Below, piece after piece: positions 8,270 through 16,112 of a stretch of DNA of 64,000 bases. This DNA comes from an uncultured Candidatus Saccharibacteria bacterium (GTDB lineage Bacteria > Patescibacteriota > Saccharimonadia > Saccharimonadales > Saccharimonadaceae), in NCBI GenBank assembly GCA_947428935.1, contig CANENS010000004.1, forward strand, positions 1 through 64,000, given 5' to 3'. Positions within the stretch are counted from its first letter, which is position 1. Every line of letters starts with the position of its first letter. The notes below the pieces were generated by a model that saw nothing but the letters and a program-made list of their open reading frames with translations, was not told where the DNA came from and made no database searches. The position numbers and the translations under genes were made by a program.

Positions 8270-10055
8270 GGTCTACCTCCTGGTTAGCTGCTTTTTGCTG
8301 GCAAAATTGATTAGCTTCCTCCAGCTCGCTAGCAAATTCCTGCTCCGAAAGTTGCGAGCGAGCAATTTCGCGATAAATCTTGCTTTTCTTCAGTAACTCG
8401 TAATGACCACCTTTCCCCACTACTTTCCCGCGGTCAAGCACCACAATTTGCTCTGCATCTTTAATCGTGCTAATGCGTTGAGCGACGATCAAGGTAACGG
8501 CATTTTGAGTAATCGGTTTAAGGGCGGCTCTCAGTCGCGCATCGGTTTTCATATCGAGCGCCGAGAACGAATCGTCAAAAATATAAATATCTGGATCTTT
8601 AGCGATTGCGCGCGCAATTGAGAGCCGCTGGCGCTGGCCGCCAGAGACGTTGGTCCCGCCCTGCGCAATGTGCGTATCGTATTTTTTGTCCAATTTTTCG
8701 ATAAATTCCTCCGACTGCGAGACTCTGGCGGCCAGCTTGATGCGCGCATCATCCGCCTCAGGTGCCCCGAAGGTGATGTTACTTTTCACCGTACCTCTAA
8801 ATAGCACGCCCCGTTGCGGAACGTATCCCATGCGCCGCATCAAGTCGCGCTGAGCATAATCTTTGATATTGATACCATTAATCTTAATTTCGCCGCTCGA
8901 GGCTTCGTAAAACCTTGGCACCAAATTAATCAAGGTGGATTTCCCTGATCCAGTCGAGCCAATGAAGGCCGTCGTTTCGCCAGCCTTAGCTACGAAGGAA
9001 ACGTCCTGCAGAATCTTCTCTTCTGCTCCTGTGTAGGAAAAATCAACATGCGAGAATTCGAGCGACGGACGCAACTCCGGCTTGCCATTTGTTTCCGGTT
9101 TCCAGGTGATTTTCGGGTGCGTCTCCAGCACTTCGTTGACACGTTTGGCTGAAACGCTGGCCCTCGGCAGGATAATGAAAAGCATAGTCATAAAGAGGAA
9201 AGACATCACCACCTGAATCGCGTACTGCATGAAGGCCGTCATATTGCCAAGATAAGCAAAATCTGTCGTAATCAGCGAAATCCCAATCCAAATGCAGAGC
9301 AAAGTAGTGCCATTGAAAACTAGGCTCACCAGCGGATTTTCCAGCGACAGAATCGCGTCAATCACTACATTTAACTTCGAAAACTCGGTGTTGGTCCGCT
9401 CAAATTTTTGCTTAGCGTGCCCCTCATTATTAAAAGCCCGGATCACCCGTAAACCAGTTAGGTTCTCGCGCGTGAGCAACGTAATCCGGTCGGCCAACTT
9501 TTGCACTACCTTAAACTTCGGCATAACAATCGACATAATCAGAATCGTTAACCCTAAAATAATCGCTACTGCCAGCGCAATAATCCAAGTCATATCCGGC
9601 GCCGTAGCAATCGCCTGCCCGATCGCCAAGAGACACGTCATCGGCGCCCGTATTGCCATCGATAAACACATAACCACGGCCTGTTGGACCTGCGCAATGT
9701 CGTTAGTCGTACGCGTAATCAGAGAAGCGGTCGAGAATTTATCAATATCGGAAATGCTAAAGCTCAGCACTTGCTGGAAAAAGTCCGCCCGCACATCGCG
9801 CGCAAAAGCGGTCCCGATCCGGGCAGAAAGAAAATTGCTCAAAAACGCGCAGACAGAAGTCAGAATCGCAAAGCCAACCATGCCCACTCCGGTCCGCCAG
9901 ATATAGTCCAAATCGTTTTTCATAATCCCGTCATTAATAATGCCGGCCATCATTGACGGCAATTGCAGCGAAGCCCACACCTGCATAGCCACTACTACAA
10001 ACAGCACCATAACCTGCAAAAAATAGGGCTTCAGATATTTAAACATTTTTAGCAT
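8262..10055 (-). CDS. ABC exporter half-transporter, degenerate-site subunit
   Basis: 597 residues with the same layout: six membrane helices then an ATPase with Walker A GSTGSGKST, signature SGGQRQR and Walker B IYIFDDSFSALD. The residue after the Walker B Asp is Asp rather than catalytic Glu, and the switch region reads AQRIST instead of AHRLST. This is the known pattern of the degenerate subunit in heterodimeric exporters such as TM287/288 and LmrCD. It is the first gene of the pair. ATG at 10055 or, three codons later, 10046. Confidence 0.93.
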   Translation of the reverse strand: MLKMFKYLKPYFLQVMVLFVVVAMQVWASLQLPSMMAGIINDGIMKNDLDYIWRTGVGMVGFAILTSVCAFLSNFLSARIGTAFARDVRADFFQQVLSFSISDIDKFSTASLITRTTNDIAQVQQAVVMCLSMAIRAPMTCLLAIGQAIATAPDMTWIIALAVAIILGLTILIMSIVMPKFKVVQKLADRITLLTRENLTGLRVIRAFNNEGHAKQKFERTNTEFSKLNVVIDAILSLENPLVSLVFNGTTLLCIWIGISLITTDFAYLGNMTAFMQYAIQVVMSFLFMTMLFIILPRASVSAKRVNEVLETHPKITWKPETNGKPELRPSLEFSHVDFSYTGAEEKILQDVSFVAKAGETTAFIGSTGSGKSTLINLVPRFYEASSGEIKINGINIKDYAQRDLMRRMGYVPQRGVLFRGTVKSNITFGAPEADDARIKLAARVSQSEEFIEKLDKKYDTHIAQGGTNVSGGQRQRLSIARAIAKDPDIYIFDDSFSALDMKTDARLRAALKPITQNAVTLIVAQRISTIKDAEQIVVLDRGKVVGKGGHYELLKKSKIYREIARSQLSEQEFASELEEANQFCQQKAANQEVDHA

Positions 10056-10226
10056 TTTCTCATCATAACCCGTTTTTTTATTGCGGTCAAGGGTACTACA
10101 GGCACAAAAAAGGCGAATTTTAGGTTATTTTTAGGTTTCTGACCTTAATTTTAGCTTAAAATTTCGTATTTTATAACGATTTTAGGGCGATGTGAGGCTA
10201 AAAATCAATATTTTGACGTTTTTCTA

Positions 10227-10353
10227 TTGCTTTTTTAAGTGAAGTGTGCTATAATGGAGGCATGGGCTCTGTTTTTCGGCTTTTAATTATATAGTCAGGA
10301 AATTGAGCCATTATTGCTCTTTAGTGTTCCTTAAAAAGAGAGGGGGATAAAAA
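10227..10353 (+). promoter_or_regulatory. Promoter and structured leader of the VUT transporter
   Basis: -35-like TTGCTT (10227-10232), 17-bp spacer, extended -10 TGTGC-TATAAT (10250-10255). The leader of about 90 bases has an ATG at the predicted transcript start opening a ten-codon frame, plus GGCTC (10264-10268) able to pair with GAGCC (10303-10307), which competes with a GAGC/GCTC hairpin. A regulatory role is possible given the queuosine link, but I do not see a preQ1 riboswitch consensus. AGAGGGGG precedes the start codon. Confidence 0.6.
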
Positions 10354-11187
10354 ATGATTGAACAGAGGGAGCTAACCGAAAAGGTCGCGGAGTTGACCAA
10401 GTACGTGGAGGAACTGGAGAAGGCGCTGGAAGGTCGTAAGCGGCAGGTCCAGGCGGCACGCAAGCAAATTGCGCACGATCGAGCATTTAAGGATAAGATT
10501 CATCTTTTGGTGATTTTATCCATCATCCTGAGCGTTAGCTTGATCACGGCGAATCTTTCGGCACTGAAAATTTGGAAGGCCGGTCAAATACCGGTCGACG
10601 GAGGGATCCTGATTTTTCCAGTCACCTATGTCGTCGGTGATCTGCTGGTGGAGTTTTTCGGGCAAAAAGTGTCCGATTTCGTGGCCGGTCTGATCGCCTT
10701 TCTGGGCGTAATGATGTGTGGCGTCTTAAAAGTCGTAGATTATCTGTTGCCGGATTTTCCGGGGGCGGACAATAGCGCTTTTTTGGTCGTGGAGTCAGCC
10801 ATGGGGCAGATTTTCCTCGCCAGCATGATCAGTTTTTTCGTCGGACAAATCGTAAATAATTACGTATTCGAACTGTTGCGGCGCAAATATGCTGACGAGA
10901 GGGATTTTTTGATCCGAGCCTTAATTTCATCGGCTCCAGCGCACTTTGTTGATGCGCTAATTTTCGAAATTGCCGCGTTTTTCGGGAAATTGAGCGCAGA
11001 GGACTTCGTTAAGCAAATATTATTTGCGCTTATCGCTGGATTAGTTCTGGAGGGGATTTTCGCGCCGCTAACGCGTTTTTTAGCTTTGCGCTTAGGAGGC
11101 AAGCCAAAAGGCTCGATAGAGGGAACAAAAAAGCGTGGCTCTTGGTTCGGTGGTTGGAAAAAGACTAAGAAGTCGCGGTCAAAGTAG
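10354..11187 (+). CDS. Queuosine-precursor transporter, VUT/YhhQ family
   Basis: 277 residues. Residues 1-45 are a charged coiled coil not typical of the family; from about 48 there are six or so membrane helices carrying family patterns NLSALKI, FPVTYVVGDLLVEFFG, DNSAFLVV and SSAPAHFVDALIFEI. The family imports queuine or preQ1/preQ0. The nearby tgt gene (11831-13165) encodes the enzyme that inserts such bases into tRNA, supporting a salvage pathway. The C-terminus is a Lys/Arg/Trp-rich tail. It has its own strong promoter. Confidence 0.9.
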   Translation: MIEQRELTEKVAELTKYVEELEKALEGRKRQVQAARKQIAHDRAFKDKIHLLVILSIILSVSLITANLSALKIWKAGQIPVDGGILIFPVTYVVGDLLVEFFGQKVSDFVAGLIAFLGVMMCGVLKVVDYLLPDFPGADNSAFLVVESAMGQIFLASMISFFVGQIVNNYVFELLRRKYADERDFLIRALISSAPAHFVDALIFEIAAFFGKLSAEDFVKQILFALIAGLVLEGIFAPLTRFLALRLGGKPKGSIEGTKKRGSWFGGWKKTKKSRSK

Positions 11188-11205
11188 CACGGTTTAATCA
11201 TTTCG

Positions 11206-11256
11206 TGGAATACATCATGTATTCCAGCTTAACCCTCCATTTGGAGGGTTATTTTC
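11206..11256 (+). terminator. Double hairpin terminator after the VUT gene
   Basis: A 10-bp perfect stem TGGAATACAT/ATGTATTCCA (11206-11226) is followed by AACCCTCCA/TGGAGGGTT (11231-11250) and a T-rich tail. Cassette 3 begins twelve bases later. Confidence 0.85.
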
Positions 11257-11267
11257 TTGGACTCTCG

Positions 11268-11462
11268 TTCGCAGCGGGGAAATCCATGCAATATGGGGTA
11301 AAATAGCGTTTACTGCAGAGCGAGGCTATTTATGGTCATCTACGTCTGCAGAGACTCTTGCCTTTTACTTTGGGGTTTACAACGATTATGTTAGTTCATC
11401 AAACGGTAATGATAGTCGCTGGATCGGCTTCCCCCTCCGCTGCCTAGCTAGACAGTAATAAT
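11268..11462 (+). repeat. FISUMP-type C-terminal cassette 3
   Basis: TTCGCAGCGGGG start and AGACAGTAATAAT end with the CLARQ tail. Open frame without start codon: RSGEIHAIW..., GYLWSST, AFYFGVYND, SRWIGFPLRC. Only four bases separate it from cassette 4, giving a tandem pair between the convergent VUT and tgt genes. Confidence 0.82.
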
Positions 11463-11466
11463 AACG

Positions 11467-11669
11467 TTCGCAGTGGGGTTACCGCCATCAGTATCGGTTG
11501 TTTAAGAGGCTCTAGCATCTACGGTTACGAATGGTCGTCACGGAGTAATTCTTCCGGTGTTCGTTATGCATACAACCTATATTTCAATGCATCTGACGTC
11601 TTTTCATCCAGCAGCGACAATCGCTGGATCGGTCTCCCCCTCCGCTGCTCGAGCATAGACAGTAATAAT
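11467..11669 (+). repeat. FISUMP-type C-terminal cassette 4
   Basis: Start TTCGCAGTGGGG, end AGACAGTAATAAT with the SSIDSNN tail. Open frame without start codon: RSGVTAISIG, YGYEWSSR, RYAYNLYFNASDV, NRWIGLPLRC. Close to the consensus. The 160 bases between it and tgt show no gene. Confidence 0.85.
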
Positions 11670-11830
11670 GTATAATAAAACCATAAATAAAATTCCATCA
11701 GTAAGCCCCAAAGACCTGAGCCTTAGGTCTATACGAACAATCCTAAATCGATTAAAACAAAAGTACTTAGTAATTAGGCCAGGAGAACGGATCTAATGAT
11801 TATTTGTAATTATGGTTAAATGTCTATCAT

Positions 11831-13165
11831 TCATGTTTGATAGAATTTTTGTAAAAACTCATCTTGATACTGCGCGAAACTACCTTCGAGTATGGCTTGG
11901 CGGATTTCCTCGGTTAAGCGAATGATAAAGCGAAGATTATGCAGTGAAGCGAGACGATAATATTTTTGCTTTTGCTCCGAATTACCCGAACGCCAGAGCG
12001 CGCGCAGCCCACCTCGCGTCCAGCCCTCGCGACAAGTCGGGCAATCACAGTTTTGGTCTAATGTTTTACCAGAATCCGCAAATTTTCGCAAGTTGAACGT
12101 TCCCTCCCGAGTATAAATCTTGCCATGGCGCGCCTCGCGAGTCGGAGCGACACAGTCAAAAGTATCCGCGCCCATCTCGGCACCGATCAAGATATCATCG
12201 GGATGCGAAAGCCCAAGCAAGTGCCGCGGTTTTTCGGCCGGCAGTTCCTCGTTACACCAACGCAAAATTTCGCCCAAATTCTCCTTCAGAAAAGCACCGC
12301 CCAGCCCAAAACCGTCGAAGCCTACCCCGCCGATCTGCATTTTAGCTAAATTCTGTGCCGTCCGTCGGCGCAAGTCTTCCCAGCGTCCGCCTTGCAAAAC
12401 AGCATAAAGATTTTGCCGATAACCAAGCTCGTCACGATGTCTGATGTGCTCGCGTAAGCTCCGCTCCGCCCAACGCTCAGTGCGTTCCATAGCCTCAATA
12501 TTGTATCTATAGGTGTCGGCGAGCGAAGTTAGCTCGTCGAAAGCCATGTGAATATCGGCTCCGATCTGGCATTGAATCCGCATTGACTCTTCCGGCCCGA
12601 TAAAATCCGGCTGCCCATCAAATGGATCAGTGAAATCAACCCCCGCCTCGCTTACCTGCGCCAGCCGTTCCTTATGCGCAGTGTTCACTACCCCGCGCTC
12701 CTTCTCCATAGAGACTACTTTTCCCAGGCCTGAGCCCAGCGACATGACCTGAAAACCGCCTGAATCGGTGATGGTGGGACCGCCCCAAGGGTTAGCCAGT
12801 AGGCCGTCTGGACGCAAAATCGGCGGTTTTTCGGACATTTTGGTGTCATTTCTGGAAGCATCTTGCACCGTGGGCTCACCAGAGCCGTTCTGAGGCCTAT
12901 CTGCCCCCGTAGCGGGCTGGTACGGCTCCCAACGGCTGAGACCACCAGAATCAGCGATTTGGGCAGACTGACGCCGCAAATGATAGCCATTAGAGAGCAT
13001 GGCTTGCGCACCAATTTCATGCAAATCTTGCGCCGACAAAAAGCGCACATAACCCCTGGTTCCTACTGCCATAAAGGCCGGTGTCTTGATCTCGCCGTGC
13101 GCAGTTTTGATCACGCCAGCGCGCCCTAGACCGCCCACTATCTCTTTTTCAACTCGAAACTCCAT
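11831..13165 (-). CDS. tgt: tRNA-guanine transglycosylase with internal insertion
   Basis: Exchanges guanine-34 of GUN-anticodon tRNAs for preQ1 or queuine. 444 residues against about 375 in most bacteria. Substrate-binding TDSGGFQV is at 133-140, the nucleophile is Asp337 in DTFDCVAPTR, and zinc ligands are Cys373, Cys375, Cys378 and His409. Residues about 81-125 are an extra polar loop between the N-terminal strand region and the active-site motif; all conserved blocks on either side are in frame. It converges with the VUT transporter gene, its likely functional partner. AT-rich DNA upstream holds its promoter. Confidence 0.95.
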   Translation of the reverse strand: MEFRVEKEIVGGLGRAGVIKTAHGEIKTPAFMAVGTRGYVRFLSAQDLHEIGAQAMLSNGYHLRRQSAQIADSGGLSRWEPYQPATGADRPQNGSGEPTVQDASRNDTKMSEKPPILRPDGLLANPWGGPTITDSGGFQVMSLGSGLGKVVSMEKERGVVNTAHKERLAQVSEAGVDFTDPFDGQPDFIGPEESMRIQCQIGADIHMAFDELTSLADTYRYNIEAMERTERWAERSLREHIRHRDELGYRQNLYAVLQGGRWEDLRRRTAQNLAKMQIGGVGFDGFGLGGAFLKENLGEILRWCNEELPAEKPRHLLGLSHPDDILIGAEMGADTFDCVAPTREARHGKIYTREGTFNLRKFADSGKTLDQNCDCPTCREGWTRGGLRALWRSGNSEQKQKYYRLASLHNLRFIIRLTEEIRQAILEGSFAQYQDEFLQKFYQT

Positions 13166-13267
13166 CTTATCCTACAATTATAACTCTTTTGATACCAATG
13201 TCAAATTATGCCCCTCTTGTCGACTGATCTTTTTTTTGATATAATTGAGAACAAGAAAAGGAGGAAT

Positions 13268-14389
13268 ATGAGCAGGACAAGCAGGACGATTGATGTCGAC
13301 ACAAGGACTTTTGTGCGTTTTTGGCTGGTAATCCTGGGATTCGGCTTGGCTGGTCTTTTTATCTGGAGAGCTTGGAGTGGATTACTGATCGTGGGGATCG
13401 CGCTTTTTCTGACGATTGCGATTCGCCCCTTAGCTAAGCGGATTGATCGTTTGACGCACAAGGAGCACGCTACTTCTTCCTCGATTTTAGCCTACGTATT
13501 AGTGATTGGGGCATTAAGTTTTATCGTGGCGATCGTCGGACCGGTCGTGATTGAACAAACGGTACAATTCGCGCGACAGTTACCGGGAATGTTCGATCGT
13601 AACGTTGTAGGCTGGGATAGTATTAATGACTTCGGGCGTACTCTGGGCGTCGACGATCTGCAGGAACAGCTTATTGCTACAGTGCGAAACTTTTCGAGCG
13701 GATTCGTCGCAAATTTGGGCGGCGTTTTAATGGTAAGCGTTGGTGCAGCGGCACAAATTATTACCAATATTATTTTAATCATCGTTTTAACGCTCTTTTT
13801 CTCGATCGAAGGCCCTAGCATCGTGGCTTCGTTTTGGAGGCTTTTGTCCGATAAATATAAGGGTAAAACCGTAAAAGCTTATCAACGTTTGGTCGGTCGC
13901 ATGGTTGACGTGGTTTCCACCTATGTTTCACACCAAGTGATGGTTGCGGTGCTGGATGGATGCGTAGTAGTAATCGCCGTGTTGATGCTGTCGCTGATTT
14001 TCGGAATCTCTGGCGAGTTAGCTCTGCCAATGGGCCTGATCGCCATGGTTTTCTATCTCATTCCTATGTTTGGCCCGGTAATTAGTTGTATTTTGATCCC
14101 CTTAATTCTCATGTTTACTTCCCTGCCGGCCGCGATTACATTTCTGATTTTCTATATCATTTATGAACAAGTTGAGAATAATGTAATTGCACCAAAAGTG
14201 CAGGGTGGCGCGCTCAATTTGCCAGCGACGATTATTTTAGTATCGATTATCATCGGTATGAATGTCTTCGGCTTAATCGGGGCAATCGTAGCGATTCCGA
14301 TCGTCGGCTGCCTCAAGGTCCTGTTAGAAGAATTGCCAAATCTGCGCGAACGTGACGATAATGCACCTAGAGCTGGGGTAAAAAAATAA
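13268..14389 (+). CDS. AI-2E / PerM family membrane permease
   Basis: 373 residues from the ATG at 13268, chosen because AAAAGGAGG lies just upstream and the longer frame would start inside a TATAAT -10 element (about 13241). Membrane helices occupy roughly 20-75, 200-225 and 250-350 with the family pattern FYLIPMFGPVI and YEQVENNVIAPKVQG. Members are putative exporters; substrate is uncertain and the AI-2 name should not be taken literally. Single gene, followed by cassette 5 on the opposite strand. Confidence 0.9.
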   Translation: MSRTSRTIDVDTRTFVRFWLVILGFGLAGLFIWRAWSGLLIVGIALFLTIAIRPLAKRIDRLTHKEHATSSSILAYVLVIGALSFIVAIVGPVVIEQTVQFARQLPGMFDRNVVGWDSINDFGRTLGVDDLQEQLIATVRNFSSGFVANLGGVLMVSVGAAAQIITNIILIIVLTLFFSIEGPSIVASFWRLLSDKYKGKTVKAYQRLVGRMVDVVSTYVSHQVMVAVLDGCVVVIAVLMLSLIFGISGELALPMGLIAMVFYLIPMFGPVISCILIPLILMFTSLPAAITFLIFYIIYEQVENNVIAPKVQGGALNLPATIILVSIIIGMNVFGLIGAIVAIPIVGCLKVLLEELPNLRERDDNAPRAGVKK

Positions 14390-14437
14390 TATTATATTTT
14401 TCATACGAATAGGTTTATTCCCAAACTGAATTTATAC

Positions 14438-14768
14438 TTATTACTGTCTACACTCGAGCAGCGGGCTAATCCTGACGAGAGCGGAGGAGATGCTAGGCAC
14501 TAACGAGCAACGGACTTAGGCTGTACCACACAGTACGACAAAGGAGTAGTCGCAGTTAGTAACAACGCATCCACCCGTTCTCGTCAGGATCGCAGGTGGA
14601 AAGCGTTCCAGCGATTGTTACCGCCGGATGAGTTGACGTCAGATACATAGAAGCCGAGACTATATGCATAACGAAGATCAGAAGAATTAGCTCGGGACGA
14701 CCATCCGTAACCGTCGATGCCAGAGAGTCTCAAACGACCGCTGCTGATATATACGAATCCGCTGCGAA
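14438..14768 (-). repeat. FISUMP-type C-terminal cassette 5, interrupted
   Basis: Reads on the minus strand from TTCGCAGCGG (ending at 14768): RSGFVYISSGRL, GYGWSSRANSS, LRYAYSLGFYVSDV, NNRWNAF. Instead of the usual FPLRC the end reads FHLRS-stop and runs into a 118-bp segment with inverted ends; the usual tail CGAGTGTAGACAGTAATAA is found beyond it (14438-14460). It lies between the AI-2E gene and tRNA-Gln, convergent to both. Confidence 0.8.
14471..14588. mobile_element. 118-bp inverted-repeat insertion in cassette 5
   Basis: Bounded by CCTGACGAGA (14471-14480) and TCTCGTCAGG (14579-14588), a perfect 10-bp inverted repeat. It separates the body of cassette 5 from its conserved tail, so it looks inserted. 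No coding capacity. It could be a small non-autonomous element or a structured RNA segment; I cannot assign a family. Confidence 0.45.
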
Positions 14769-14801
14769 ACGTCGTAATTCTTATCCTGCTCAAAATATCC
14801 A

Positions 14802-14858
14802 CAGCACAAAATATTCTCGTAAAGGCGGAAATATTTTGTGCTGGCTGGGTCGGCAGGA
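14802..14858 (-). other. Second copy of tRNA-Gln 3' end plus hairpin, att-like
   Basis: TGGCTGGGTCGGCAGGA at 14842-14858 repeats exactly the 3' end of tRNA-Gln including CCA (14974-14990). Beside it is CAGCACAAAATATT/AATATTTTGTGCTG (14802-14842), a 14-bp stem resembling a terminator. Both copies of the tRNA end are thus followed by a hairpin, but the hairpin sequences differ. This is the layout left by integration at a tRNA 3' end. Confidence 0.6.
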
Positions 14859-14934
14859 AAGTCAATCCGCGCCGTCGTTGCTTCGCAACCGGGCGGATAA
14901 CGAACCTAAAACCTTCTAATCGCTGTACCGTCAG

Positions 14935-14973
14935 AAGAATAAACACCCCTACAGAGGTAGAGGTGTTTATTCT
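14935..14973 (-). terminator. Terminator of tRNA-Gln
   Basis: AGAATAAACACC pairs with GGTGTTTATTCT immediately after the encoded CCA of the tRNA on the minus strand. Confidence 0.8.
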
Positions 14974-15048
14974 TGGCTGGGTCGGCAGGATTCGAACCTG
15001 CGAATGCTGGGACCAAAACCCAGTGCCTTACCACTTGGCGACGACCCA
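14974..15048 (-). tRNA. tRNA-Gln (TTG)
   Basis: 75 bases including an encoded CCA. Acceptor TGGGTCG pairs with CGACCCA; the anticodon loop reads TTTTGGT with anticodon TTG; the T arm has GGTTCGAATCC. The only tRNA I find in the window. Its 3' 17 bases are duplicated at 14842-14858. Confidence 0.95.
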
Positions 15049-15278
15049 TCCTAACGGTAATTATAACACAGTTCGGCCGCCTTGAGAATCATTGATTTTT
15101 GTATGTTTTATTATATCCTTTCGATCATCATGAAAGAGTAAAATCGCTCTATTACATCATACTGATGGTTTTTAGCCCAAAAATAAGCAAAAACTAGGCT
15201 ATTTTATGAAATTTTTTGCAATTTTTCGCTTCTTTTATAATGAAAACTGTGTTTTTTGGCTATTTTTGGATATTAGTA

Positions 15279-15307
15279 TTGACTTTTTTAATAATGTGTG
15301 CTACAAT
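15279..15307 (+). promoter_or_regulatory. Shared-family promoter
   Basis: TTGACT (15279-15284), 17-bp spacer, extended -10 TGTGC-TACAAT (15302-15307). The predicted transcript opens with ATGGGGGG followed by a pairing CCCC. It drives the small gene at 15361. The 15049-15278 stretch upstream is AT-rich with no gene. Confidence 0.8.
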
Positions 15308-15360
15308 GGAATCATGGGGGGATATTTTACCCCGAAGTTCAACCTGGGAGGTATGTTTTT

Positions 15361-15687
15361 ATGAAGAATTTCAGTAAAAATTTGGAAGGAGCGACTTCGG
15401 AAGCGCGTACAGAAAGTACCACCGATATCTGCAATCAGGTACGTCAGTATGTGTACGATATTCCGTATAGCAAACTCGAACAGCACTTCGAACCGATTAC
15501 TAGAACTAGCGATTTTATAATTGCCGTTTCTGGTTCGGACGTTGGAGATGCTTGTGCGAGGTTGGGAGGTCGTTTTCGAGAAGCGGGTGTGCCGGAGTGT
15601 TTTTGTGAGTATGATAGCTTGGTCTATCAATTAGCCCTACTCATCAATGAACGCTGCCGCGGTCTTCACTGCCGCCGTCACCTTTAG
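15361..15687 (+). CDS. Unrecognised small protein under the shared promoter
   Basis: 108 residues from the ATG at 15361, preceded by GGGAGG eight bases upstream. Soluble, acidic first half, several Cys and His near the end (CFCEY, ERCRGLHCRRH), but no clear zinc-finger spacing. I recognise no family. The C-terminal basic end may reflect read-through past a former stop. A good terminator follows at 15822. Confidence 0.5.
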   Translation: MKNFSKNLEGATSEARTESTTDICNQVRQYVYDIPYSKLEQHFEPITRTSDFIIAVSGSDVGDACARLGGRFREAGVPECFCEYDSLVYQLALLINERCRGLHCRRHL

Positions 15688-15821
15688 CTTTGACCGGAAG
15701 AACTCCATTTCTGAAAATCTGAAATCCGAAAAGTCACAGAAATACAAACCCAGGACCAAGAGGTCTAGGCGAACACTGCGTTCGCCAACCTATAAACCAG
15801 AAAAAACCAAAACGCGCTTTT

Positions 15822-15853
15822 TAGCCCCGACTGAGTCGGGGCTACGCATTTTT
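15822..15853 (+). terminator. Rho-independent terminator
   Basis: TAGCCCCGAC/GTCGGGGCTA stem with a three-base loop, followed by CGCATTTTTAA. Confidence 0.85.
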
Positions 15854-15881
15854 AAGGCATAAAAACCTTTTGTGTACTATC

Positions 15882-15970
15882 AGTCCCTTTTGTTGGCAAA
15901 ATAAAAGGGACTTTGTGGTGAGTTGAAGGCAAAGTCCTGCGAAGATTCATAAAAGGAGGCGAGGCATTTT
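15882..15970 (+). promoter_or_regulatory. Possible alternative-hairpin leader
   Basis: AGTCCCTTTT (15882-15891) pairs with AAAAGGGACT (15903-15912), but GGACTTTG within that second arm can instead pair with CAAAGTCC (15930-15937). The two hairpins are mutually exclusive, as in an attenuator. The gene at 16113 is downstream but probably has a nearer promoter, so a role is uncertain. Confidence 0.3.
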
Positions 15971-16112
15971 TGTCTCGAACCAGGTTTATGTTTTGAGAAT
16001 TTCGACTTTTTTGCATCACCGGCATGTCGATTATATGACTTTTAAGCATAGCGGCGGCTATTTGCAGGAAAAATCTTTACGTTCTGGAAAGTCTTATGCT
16101 AAAATAAGAAAT

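Noticed and set aside
10256-10353. preQ1 riboswitch before the VUT transporter
   Set aside because: Pairing exists but the conserved preQ1 class I and II sequence elements are not visible.
13208-13267. Upstream extension of the AI-2E permease gene
   Set aside because: The extension contains the promoter -10, and a strong ribosome site supports the ATG at 13268.
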